NCBI GenBank assembly: GCA_903861145.1
Contig: CAIOTH010000101.1
Span: 21,801 to 85,800, forward strand
Length of the DNA stretch: 64,000 nucleotides
Reading direction: 5' to 3'
From: an uncultured Bacteroidota bacterium
Lineage (GTDB): Bacteria; Bacteroidota; Bacteroidia; Chitinophagales; LD1
Shown here piece after piece: positions 27,234 to 33,965 of the stretch. How positions within the stretch are numbered: the stretch's first letter is position 1; each line of letters opens with the position of its first letter. Under the pieces are notes generated by a model. The model saw only the letters and a program-made list of their open reading frames with translations, was not told the DNA's origin and did no database searches. Position numbers and translations under genes: made by a program.

Positions 27234-27635
27234 CTATTGTAAAGTAGCTACGGTTTCTTTTGTAAAGTGCATGTGCACGTTGTTCTGGTCTTCAACTATT
27301 TCCATGCCGTTCTCTGTTTCGCCCAGGTAAAAGCTTTTATGCTTGCAGATGTCGGTTCCTGCCAGGCATATTTTAATATTGCCATTGGTTGACTGCTCAT
27401 CGGTATGCCAGGTCATATAGTATATATGGCCTTCGTCTTTCCAAACAGCTTTGTTGTTACCATATAAAGTAAGGTGGTGCCCATCGAACGAGGTCCAGTC
27501 GCCAATACAATCAGTAGCTTTAATACCGGTCGTCGCTTTAGTAAACATAACGCTGGAGTTTTCGGAAGTGTAGGCTTGTGAGTAGGCTATAAAGCCAAGT
27601 ATTAAAAGTGCGCTTGTGAGGATAATATTTTTCAT
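27234..27635 (-). CDS. Secreted protein, function unknown
   Basis: 133 aa. Signal peptide (IILTSALLILGFIAYSQA, cut near residue 21). The mature part has DCIGDWTSFDGHHLTLYGNN and AVWKDEGHIYYMTWH, a lipocalin-like strand pattern in which a G-D-W is followed by strands. No lipobox. It has its own terminator. Function unknown. Confidence 0.65.
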   Translation of the reverse strand: MKNIILTSALLILGFIAYSQAYTSENSSVMFTKATTGIKATDCIGDWTSFDGHHLTLYGNNKAVWKDEGHIYYMTWHTDEQSTNGNIKICLAGTDICKHKSFYLGETENGMEIVEDQNNVHMHFTKETVATLQ

Positions 27636-28018
27636 AAAAAGTTATTTAAAATATTTTTCAAAATTTTTAACGGCGACTATTAACTTCAAAACTGTGATAC
27701 AAAACTATACATTTTTTTTAAGTACGTCATATTATTTATACACAGTGTATTTTTTTATGTGCAACCCTGTTTTGTGTGATTTTGAGATTCCTGAACTTAA
27801 CAAATAATATTTGTAAGGCTGATAATCAACTATATAGATCCCAATTGTTATCTCAGAAACGCTGGTTAATAATTGCTTTACTGATAATTTGGCACGAAAA
27901 AAAATGGCCGAAGCCCAAATTTTAACATTGGCATGCCAAAAAGTGAGGGCAGCGGACGTAAAATGCAAAAAAATAACCTCTGCAATAATTGTTTCCAATT
28001 AAAAACAGAGGTTAAAAC
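27636..28018. other. Gap left of the integrative element
   Basis: Very AT-rich, no gene. It holds the stranded tRNA terminator at 27974-28014 and ends at the left attachment core. Confidence 0.55.
27974..28014 (-). terminator. Stranded terminator, probably of tRNA-Leu(CAA)
   Basis: Stem taacctctg (27974-27982) with cagaggtta (28006-28014), with an inner aattg/caatt hairpin. The minus strand then reads a run of seven T. It lies just beyond the left att core, where the tRNA 3' flank would be if the element were removed. Confidence 0.7.
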
Positions 28019-28032
28019 GTACCGAAAGTGGG
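28019..28032. repeat. Left attachment core (attL)
   Basis: GTACCGAAAGTGGG, identical to the tRNA-Leu 3' end at 33686-33699. Flanking text taaaa is also shared with one mismatch before the core. It lies about 190 bp ahead of the integrase gene. Confidence 0.85.
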
Positions 28033-28225
28033 TACACAACCCTGTTTTCCTGCTTCACCTCAATTGCAGTTTACCAATGAAAAATGATTTTTCCTTGCTT
28101 TTTGTTAACTCATAATTTCCCTTGTTTTCCTTTTTTTTGTTACCCTATTGTTACTTTGAAATAAAGGTTGTTATTTTGTGAAAGGAAACACAACCATTAC
28201 TATAACATAGGAAAACAAAAACTTT
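28033..28225. promoter_or_regulatory. Left end of element, integrase leader and possible arm sites
   Basis: Contains ttgttaccctattgttactttg near 28136-28158, broken here as ttgttaccctattg and ttactttg. A close relative lies at the other end of the element near 33585-33606. These could be arm-type integrase sites. The copy also contains a TACTTTG box usable as the integrase promoter. Confidence 0.35.
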
Positions 28226-29293
28226 ATGAGTGTTACTTTAAGAAAAAAACAAAACGCGGACGGTACAACCTCTCTTTATTTGGACATTTACCATAATAAG
28301 AAACGCCATTATGAGTTTCTGCACAACCTGAAATTAGACAAGGCCACAACGCCCGTTATCAGGCAGGATAACAAAGAAAGACTTGAAACCGCGCAAAGCA
28401 TAGCCAATAAAAAAGCGGTGGAAATAGATAGCACTGATTATGATATAACCCCAAACTTTAAAAGGAAAGTTGATTTCATGGAATACCTCAAACTGTACGT
28501 TGAGAGTTACACCAAAAAAGATAAGCGGGTAATGTTGGCGGTGCAAAGCGCACTGATAGAATTTAATAAAGCAAAGGGTGCTAAATCAGTAACGGTTAAA
28601 GATGTAAATGTTTCCTATGTTGAAGATTTCAAAGAATACTTGCAAGATAATTTCAAAGGGGAAACACCCGCCGGTTACTTTGCCCGGTTTAAAAAGATAC
28701 TGAAAAAAGGGTATAGAGAAAAGCTTTTTAAAGAATACCCGGCGCTGGACATCTCTATCAAAAAGGATAGCCAAATAAAAAAAGACATTTTAACCTTTGA
28801 AGAAATTGCTGTGTTGGCTAAAACTGATATGACTAATAAGCAGGTTAAAAACGCTTTCCTGTTTAGTTTATTCACTGGTTTACGGTGGGTAGATGTAAAA
28901 GCCTTAGAGTGGGGCAACATAGATTTAAAAGCCCTTAAAATGAATATTAAGCAAAGCAAGACCGGCGTAATGCTTACAACGCACCTTCACGCCTCTGCTA
29001 TTGAGATATTAAAAGCCCAAAAAGGGATTAATGACCGCTTGGTTTTTGAGTTGCCCTCACACACCGCTTGCACTAAGGATTTATCAGTATGGGTTAAAAA
29101 CGCTGAAATTCAAAAACACATTACTTGGCACTGTGGCCGCCATTCATTCGGCACTAACTTGTCAATACTGAATGTCAACAGTTTTGAACTTTCTCAATTG
29201 ATGGGTCATACAACCATGACTTACACTCAAAAATATGTGAGAGTGGCAGAGGTGCAAAAGCAGAAAGCCATTGACCTATTACCAAAATTGTAA
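28226..29293 (+). CDS. Tyrosine site-specific recombinase (integrase)
   Basis: 355 aa. N-terminal arm-binding region (residues 1-80, RKKQNADGTTSLYLDIYH), a SAM-like core-binding domain (83-185) and a catalytic domain from about 190. Catalytic residues: Arg220 (TGLRWVDV), His302 and Arg305 (WHCGRH), His328 (MGHTT) and the nucleophile Tyr337 (TQKYVRV). This is the Bacteroidota ICE/transposon integrase type. It lies at the left end of the element next to attL and is read into the element. Its target is presumably the 3' end of tRNA-Leu(CAA). Confidence 0.95.
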   Translation: MSVTLRKKQNADGTTSLYLDIYHNKKRHYEFLHNLKLDKATTPVIRQDNKERLETAQSIANKKAVEIDSTDYDITPNFKRKVDFMEYLKLYVESYTKKDKRVMLAVQSALIEFNKAKGAKSVTVKDVNVSYVEDFKEYLQDNFKGETPAGYFARFKKILKKGYREKLFKEYPALDISIKKDSQIKKDILTFEEIAVLAKTDMTNKQVKNAFLFSLFTGLRWVDVKALEWGNIDLKALKMNIKQSKTGVMLTTHLHASAIEILKAQKGINDRLVFELPSHTACTKDLSVWVKNAEIQKHITWHCGRHSFGTNLSILNVNSFELSQLMGHTTMTYTQKYVRVAEVQKQKAIDLLPKL

Positions 29294-29338
29294 GCTTAAA
29301 AGAGCAGTAAATAAATCCCCTGATTTAAATATTAAGCG

Positions 29339-29881
29339 ATGGCAAGTCAAAAAAGACAAGATTTTATTTTTTACGAAGACAAAAAGAAGGCCGACCAAAT
29401 TAAAAACTTGCCAGAGCGGTTACTTTTTCTCAACAGAAGGTTGGCAGATTACTTGCAAACTGATTACAAAGACCATGTAAAATGGGTCCCGAAGGAAGAC
29501 CTTTACAATTTTTCAGCCGAGCAAGAAATAAAATATGTTGAGCAATTAATGAATTTCGAAGCACAGCACAGTAATAATACACCCATGAAACATAAAGAAA
29601 CACCGTTTTTAAAGTGGCAAAAAAACAGCGTTTTATTGGCTTACCTCTTGAATGAATTAAAGAAATATGGCTTTATTGACGATACCGATTTTTGGAAAAT
29701 AAGTGAGGAAATTTTTAGAGATAAAAAAGGTAATAAGATTAAGAATACCACATTCTCATCATTGGTGAAAACTTATGAGAATAACCAAACACCGGACGGC
29801 ACTAAAGGCAAACCTAAAGCGCATACCGAAATAACTACTTTGATTGAATCTTTAAGGAAGATTTCAGAAGAAATTAAGTAG
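29339..29881 (+). CDS. RteC-like protein
   Basis: 180 aa, soluble and lysine-rich. The C-terminal 100 residues (FLKWQKNSVLLAYLLNEL, YGFIDDTDFWKISEEIF, then LIESLRKISEEIK) resemble the RteC C-terminal domain, where a W-x(n)-L-x-x-L-x-x-L-x-x-x-G-x-I pattern recurs. RteC controls excision of CTnDOT-type elements. The similarity is recalled rather than computed and the N-terminus is shorter than RteC. It lies 45 bp after the integrase and is probably co-transcribed. Confidence 0.5.
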   Translation: MASQKRQDFIFYEDKKKADQIKNLPERLLFLNRRLADYLQTDYKDHVKWVPKEDLYNFSAEQEIKYVEQLMNFEAQHSNNTPMKHKETPFLKWQKNSVLLAYLLNELKKYGFIDDTDFWKISEEIFRDKKGNKIKNTTFSSLVKTYENNQTPDGTKGKPKAHTEITTLIESLRKISEEIK

Positions 29882-30012
29882 GGTAAAATCATTTACACCC
29901 TTTACAGTCAATCCATGTCAATTTTATTGCTTTCCCACCTTGCATATGTTTGCTTTTGCATTGCAGCATAAGGAAACCGGTTTCCATTTCACTAACTTTT
30001 AAAAATAGTAAA

Positions 30013-30309
30013 ATGGAAAATTTAGAAAGGATTGAAAACCGATTAAGCAATATTGAAACCCTGCTTATTGGCGGCAAAACTGTATTAAATTTTGATGACT
30101 TAGCAGCTTATTGCGGGCTGTCAAAAAGCTATCTCTATAAACTTACCAGCACCGGGCAAATACCACACTATAAGCCCAACGGAAAACACATTTTTTTCAA
30201 CAAGATTGAAATTGATGAGTGGCTGCAAAGAAACAGGGTAAAAACAGCCGTTGAAATTGAGGCAGCGGCCAGTACTCATGTAACGCTTTCAAAAGGAAGC
30301 AAAAAATAA
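30013..30309 (+). CDS. Excisionase-like helix-turn-helix protein
   Basis: 98 aa from the ATG at 30013 (MENLERIENRLSNIE); an earlier ATG at 29950 adds 21 unrelated residues. A short coiled N-terminus leads into a winged HTH: LNFDDLAAYCGLSKSYLYKL, TGQIPHYKPNGKHIFFNKIE and DEWLQRNR, the standard MerR/Xis-type 'helix-turn-helix 17' domain of Bacteroidota mobile elements. It probably assists excision or controls element genes. Confidence 0.85.
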   Translation: MENLERIENRLSNIETLLIGGKTVLNFDDLAAYCGLSKSYLYKLTSTGQIPHYKPNGKHIFFNKIEIDEWLQRNRVKTAVEIEAAASTHVTLSKGSKK

Positions 30310-30310
30310 A

Positions 30311-30315
30311 GGAGG
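30311..30315 (+). promoter_or_regulatory. Strong Shine-Dalgarno site
   Basis: ggagg 7 nt ahead of the ATG at 30323. Such a site is rare among the other genes of this window and decides this start. Confidence 0.6.
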
Positions 30316-30322
30316 CGCTAAT

Positions 30323-30814
30323 ATGGAAAAGATATTAAACGCCTCCGGTGGCTTAAACGCCGGTAGCAAAGATAATAACCCACCTCAAAAGGGCGCTCTA
30401 TCAGTTTTGATGGAATTAAAACTTACCGAACTCCGCAGGCTTTACCCCAACGTGCCTGATTACGCTTTACCACTCACTAAATACAGCGATAAGACCGCCA
30501 ACGAGTTAACCCGCGCTATAACCGATTACATACGCTTAAACGGCGGTTATTGCACCCGAATTAATACTACGGGGCAATTCCGCGCCGGGAAATGGGTAAA
30601 GGGAACAACCACCAAAGGCACAGCCGACCTACACGCGGTGATAGCAGGCAGGCACGTATCAATCGAAATAAAGATAGGCCGGGACAAACTTTCACCCGCT
30701 CAAATAAAGCAGGCACGCATCATTGAACGCGCCGGGGGACTATACTACGTAGCACGTAACTTTTCTGACTTTTTTAGCTGGTTTAATGCGCGGAACGATG
30801 AACGCGGAAGCTAG
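30323..30814 (+). CDS. VRR-NUC-like (PD-(D/E)XK) nuclease
   Basis: 163 aa. C-terminal half reads GYCTRINTTGQ, GTADLHAVIAGRHVSIEIK, then LSPAQIKQARIIERAGG and YYVARNF. This gives the D...E-x-K nuclease core (Asp102, Glu115, Lys117) followed by a Q-x-x-R/A helix, as in VRR-NUC enzymes of phages and Holliday-junction nucleases. The first 60 residues are unlike the family and may set specificity. It follows the HTH gene with a strong ribosome site, and its end overlaps the next gene by about 29 bp. Likely DNA processing for the element. Confidence 0.8.
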   Translation: MEKILNASGGLNAGSKDNNPPQKGALSVLMELKLTELRRLYPNVPDYALPLTKYSDKTANELTRAITDYIRLNGGYCTRINTTGQFRAGKWVKGTTTKGTADLHAVIAGRHVSIEIKIGRDKLSPAQIKQARIIERAGGLYYVARNFSDFFSWFNARNDERGS

Positions 30815-31706
30815 ATACATTCAATTCCCCCTATTCCTAATCAGGGGCGCTTTTGAGAATAGAGAAGCTGTATTTAGTAAATTACTGAAATATGGTATTT
30901 ACCGGCGTTCAACCTTGTTTAAGAATTGTGCTTTTTATGATGTTGGAAGACAATTGATTTATGACCTTTATAACGACAATTTAGGTACTAAGCTAAAGAA
31001 TTGCATAACCGCTTTAAACAGCGATATAATCGGCTGCGATGAAGATTATAGGGGCTTTATCGGAGGTGAATTTAATCCTACGGATGAAATTTCAGAATTA
31101 CTTGCAGCGCTCAGGGAGAATAGCAACTTTAAGATGTTGGCAATAGAGCACTATCAAATGCACCTGGCTTTCAATTCCCTGAACATAAAAGGAAATATTG
31201 AGAATAACTTAAAAGTGGGTAAAGAAATTCAACGCCGAATACCTGAAAAGGAACCTATGCCAATGTTAAGTACGAAACTGGTATTCGATTATAGGGACAA
31301 TGATAAAAGCGAATTTGAAATTGCTCAACTCCTCGCGTATATGGCTATTAAGTCCATATTAGGAGAAAGACCGTACTTCAAGACCAATAAGAAAATAATT
31401 TTAAGTAGAATGTTTGGCTTTGCAAATCATTCAAAAACCGTAGGCTATGAAACCGAATTATTTAAGAAATATGCAACCCGTTATCATATTGACAGGGTAC
31501 TGCGTGAATTAGAATTAAGTTGGCACGTAAAAACTTACTCCGACCACATGAGAGGCTTTTTTGTAAGTGTAGGCGAAAAAGTATGTTTAAATACGTTGGC
31601 TTCAGTAGCGGAAGATAGTAAACGAAAAAACCGAATTGCCGACCTTAAAAAAAAGAAAGCCGAAGCAAAAAAGAGAGCAACAACAACTACAAAAGGGAAG
31701 CAATGA
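30786..31706 (+). CDS. Element protein of unknown function, 306 aa
   Basis: 306 aa (302 if started at the second ATG, 30798). It overlaps the nuclease gene, so the two are translationally coupled. No signal or membrane segment. The middle is mixed alpha/beta, and residues 185-265 (FEIAQLLAYMAIKSILGE, KTNKKIILSRMFGF, YHIDRVLRELEL) suggest a winged-helix-like region, as in replication or regulatory proteins. The C-terminus is a very basic tail (RKNRIADLKKKKAEAKKR). No family recognised. A replication or packaging role is possible but unsupported. Confidence 0.6.
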   Translation: MRGTMNAEARYIQFPLFLIRGAFENREAVFSKLLKYGIYRRSTLFKNCAFYDVGRQLIYDLYNDNLGTKLKNCITALNSDIIGCDEDYRGFIGGEFNPTDEISELLAALRENSNFKMLAIEHYQMHLAFNSLNIKGNIENNLKVGKEIQRRIPEKEPMPMLSTKLVFDYRDNDKSEFEIAQLLAYMAIKSILGERPYFKTNKKIILSRMFGFANHSKTVGYETELFKKYATRYHIDRVLRELELSWHVKTYSDHMRGFFVSVGEKVCLNTLASVAEDSKRKNRIADLKKKKAEAKKRATTTTKGKQ

Positions 31707-32087
31707 ATACAGCAAAACTACAGCACCTTAAATAATGTACTTAATAAAGGTTTTCAAGTAACATCTTTAATGAAAATCTCTAAACAGTTGACATCATTGC
31801 TAAATAGCAATAATGTTTGCTTGCCATTTATCTAAAACTTTGCAATTCAAATTCACTCCGTTACATTTGGAACAATTAAAGACATAGCGTTGGCTATTCT
31901 TGGCAATCGAGAAACTGGTAATTTATCACACTGCCTAAGAATAATGCAAACGCCCCCGGCAACGTGGGCGGTAGTATTATTCATGCAGTACGGGTATACC
32001 AGTACCTTCGATTGGTGAGTGTAGCTATTTAGCCCACGCCGTATTTATAACCTTCCTATTCGGGCTTTTAGGGGCAGATAAAAACCT
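31707..32087. other. 381-bp non-coding stretch inside the element
   Basis: No gene. Between about 31935 and 32085 it becomes more GC-rich than its flanks, with a cgccc/gggcg hairpin near 31951-31971, a ggtatacc palindrome near 31993 and cccacgcc/gggc text. It could be a leader of the secreted pair, an RNA or an origin-like site. No known RNA family is recognised. Confidence 0.4.
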
Positions 32088-32603
32088 ATGAAGCACTTGT
32101 TTTATTTGAGCCTTACTTTTATTTCTGCCTTGACCTATTGCCAATCTATTCAAAATTTAGACGCGAAGAATGGGTTTAAAGAATTTCATTTAGGAGATTC
32201 TAAAAATAAATGGGCGAATCAACTGACCGCTATTGACCACTCTAATTATAATTACACGGGTTCTTTTTCGACTGCATTTTCATACCCTATTAAGAAAATA
32301 GTATTAGAGTTTAACAAGTCTGATAAGTTGATTAAAATAAATATTGCTTTAGGGGATATGGAAAAAGTAAGTTTAGACCATCTGATAAATTTAATTTCAA
32401 ATTCATTTGGCCCCCCTACATATACCTATCCTTCTGAATTAAGCGAATCGTCCATTTATATTTACGAAAATGTCCAATATATATGGAAGGGCGTTTCTGT
32501 AATGGGCGGTGTTCTGATTAAGCGAATTAATTATCCAAGTTTTGAAATTTCCTTAATATTTCAGGATAAAAGCGTAAACAAAACCGCATCAACTGATTAT
32601 TAA
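32088..32603 (+). CDS. Small secreted cargo protein A
   Basis: 171 aa. Signal peptide (FYLSLTFISALTYC, cut near residue 19). Mature part begins NGFKEFHLGDSKNKW, similar in layout to the G-x-x-x-F-x-x-G-x-S-x-x-x-W/V start of small periplasmic BamE-like domains, then continues as strands with FGPPTYTYPSEL. AT-rich. It is followed 9 bp later by cargo protein B. Function unknown. Confidence 0.65.
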   Translation: MKHLFYLSLTFISALTYCQSIQNLDAKNGFKEFHLGDSKNKWANQLTAIDHSNYNYTGSFSTAFSYPIKKIVLEFNKSDKLIKINIALGDMEKVSLDHLINLISNSFGPPTYTYPSELSESSIYIYENVQYIWKGVSVMGGVLIKRINYPSFEISLIFQDKSVNKTASTDY

Positions 32604-32612
32604 AACTATCAT

Positions 32613-33053
32613 ATGAAAAATCTACTACTAATTATAGTGTTTATTATGGTTAACGTTTTAGGGTTTGGACAAACAATTAAATTCTTGAGCCAAACAAAAA
32701 AATACATCATATCAAGATTGGATGCTACGGCTTATATAGAACAGAATTCGGATAGTTATTTGCTTATTAAGTCTGATAATAAACGACAAGTATTCATGTT
32801 TAGCAAAGAGGGACTGTGTATTGTTATGGCTTATGATGTATCAAAAACAGAACAAGTTGAACTTATTAATGAACTTATAAAACAAGGATTTAAAAGTGCA
32901 TCTGAAATAAAAGTTAGTCCACCTGGAGATTTTAGCGACAATGCTAAAACATACCCCGCAATAAGATATTACAACAATGACTATGTATATTCTTTTTTTG
33001 ATGTTTCTGTAATAGGAACACAGGGCACTTGTTTTGCTGTATCACCGCATTAA
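32613..33053 (+). CDS. Small secreted cargo protein B
   Basis: 146 aa. Signal peptide (LLLIIVFIMVNVLGFGQ, cut near residue 20). The rest is a compact domain with YIEQNSDSYLLIKSDNKRQ and a Cys-containing GLCIVMAYDV; it ends GTQGTCFAVSPH. Two Cys could bond. It is co-transcribed with cargo protein A (9-bp gap). No family recognised. Effector, adhesin or immunity roles are all unsupported. Confidence 0.6.
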   Translation: MKNLLLIIVFIMVNVLGFGQTIKFLSQTKKYIISRLDATAYIEQNSDSYLLIKSDNKRQVFMFSKEGLCIVMAYDVSKTEQVELINELIKQGFKSASEIKVSPPGDFSDNAKTYPAIRYYNNDYVYSFFDVSVIGTQGTCFAVSPH

Positions 33054-33295
33054 TTAAATGACTACTGTAAAAAACAACCGGGTAGAGAAATTACCTTTCG
33101 AGTAAATTTTGGGACATCCTACCAACTTGCCCACCCGCTTTTCTTCACACCCCTACATACACCCTGCCCTTGCTCTTTTTTCCATGTAAAAAAGGATTGT
33201 TATTTATTAAAGTGAGGGAAGAAAGGAACAATATAACGTCCTGTTTTTCGCGGTTTGCGCAAAAGATGCAACTCAATTACCTTTGCGTTATGTTT

Positions 33296-33508
33296 ATGAC
33301 GATAGAAAGCTATGCGGGCTTCATTGGCATCAAAAAAAGGCGATTGCAGCAACTAATACAGGCAGGGCAGTTTGAGGGCTTAATCGCTTTAAATTCGCGC
33401 GTCCGATTTATAGACACATCACAGGCGCGTATCTTACCCCCGCCAAACCGGGAACGCCGGACAGATGGACATATAATTGGCAGGTCAAAGCCCTTGAGAG
33501 GCGAATAG
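33296..33508 (+). CDS. Small excisionase-like HTH protein
   Basis: 70 aa from the ATG at 33296. The frame stays open to 33170, but its first 42 residues look random. MTIESYAGFIGIKKRRLQQL followed by GQFEGLIALNSRVRFIDTSQ is the helix-turn-helix plus wing of small Xis/MerR-like proteins, followed by a Pro/Arg tail (ARILPPPNRERRTDG). It lies near the right end of the element and may be its recombination directionality factor. Confidence 0.55.
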   Translation: MTIESYAGFIGIKKRRLQQLIQAGQFEGLIALNSRVRFIDTSQARILPPPNRERRTDGHIIGRSKPLRGE

Positions 33509-33626
33509 GGTTAAAGGGTTACATTTTGACTATTACCATTCAATAGAATGGAGTTACCCATTTTTTCAGTCTTTTTATCAATTCTTGTTACCCTGATGTT
33601 ATTTTGGGGTGTAGATTTAAAAACAA
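33509..33626. promoter_or_regulatory. Right end of element with gttac repeats
   Basis: gttac occurs at 33518, 33552 and 33587, two of them as gttaccc. The copy at 33585-33606 matches the left end (28136-28158) over about 22 nt with 3-4 changes. Candidate arm-type sites. Confidence 0.35.
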
Positions 33627-33660
33627 AAAACGCCTGAAAGCTAATGCTATCAAGCGTTTT
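33627..33660 (-). terminator. Element-borne terminator behind tRNA-Leu
   Basis: 15-bp stem with two imperfect pairs (33627-33641 with 33646-33660), loop taat, T run on the minus strand. It lies 26 bp beyond the tRNA 3' end, where the original terminator has been displaced. Confidence 0.75.
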
Positions 33661-33685
33661 GGTGAGGTTACTACACCCCTAAAAA

Positions 33686-33699
33686 GTACCGAAAGTGGG
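33686..33699. repeat. Right attachment core (attR) inside tRNA-Leu
   Basis: GTACCGAAAGTGGG; it covers the tRNA acceptor 3' strand and the start of the T arm on the minus strand. Confidence 0.85.
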
Positions 33700-33768
33700 A
33701 ATCGAACCCACACACCTTTCGATACACGATTTTGAGTCGTGCGCGTCTACCAGTTCCGCCATTTCGGC
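33687..33768 (-). tRNA. tRNA-Leu (anticodon CAA)
   Basis: 82 nt without CCA. Acceptor GCCGAAA pairs with TTTCGGT (one G-U), discriminator A. The anticodon stem CACGA/TCGTG encloses the loop CTCAAAA, giving anticodon CAA (reads UUG). A long variable arm and the T arm GTGGG-TTCGATT-CCCAC fit the class II tRNA-Leu. CCA is not encoded. The element inserted in its 3' end restores the sequence, so the tRNA remains intact. Confidence 0.95.
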
Positions 33769-33965
33769 ATTTTCTAAACCGCTGCACCTTGGCGATAGGT
33801 TGTTTTCATCGCAGCGGGACGCAAAAATAATTGAAAAATCAAGTTTAGCAACTCGTTTTTTGCAAATAAACTATACAGCCATATACCTGCTGTTTATAAG
33901 TTGACGTTATATAAAGACAAACGAGCGCTCACTTATCCCGATTTTAGAGGCACATAATTATTTAG

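Larger units (their letters stand above)
28019..33699. mobile_element. Integrative element in tRNA-Leu(CAA), about 5.7 kb
   Basis: Bounded by the direct repeat GTACCGAAAGTGGG at 28019-28032 and 33686-33699; the second copy is the tRNA 3' end. Left-to-right content: tyrosine integrase, RteC-like protein, HTH/excisionase-like protein, VRR-NUC-type nuclease, unknown 306-aa protein, two small secreted proteins, second HTH-like protein. No relaxase, coupling protein or phage structural gene is seen, so it is not self-transmissible by known means. It may be a satellite or a mobilisable island. Confidence 0.85.

Noticed and set aside
27762..28048. Second attachment site from a shared caaccctgtttt (27762 and 28037)
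   Set aside because: Twelve-nt AT-poor match with no tRNA or integrase logic; the 14-nt tRNA core explains the boundaries better.
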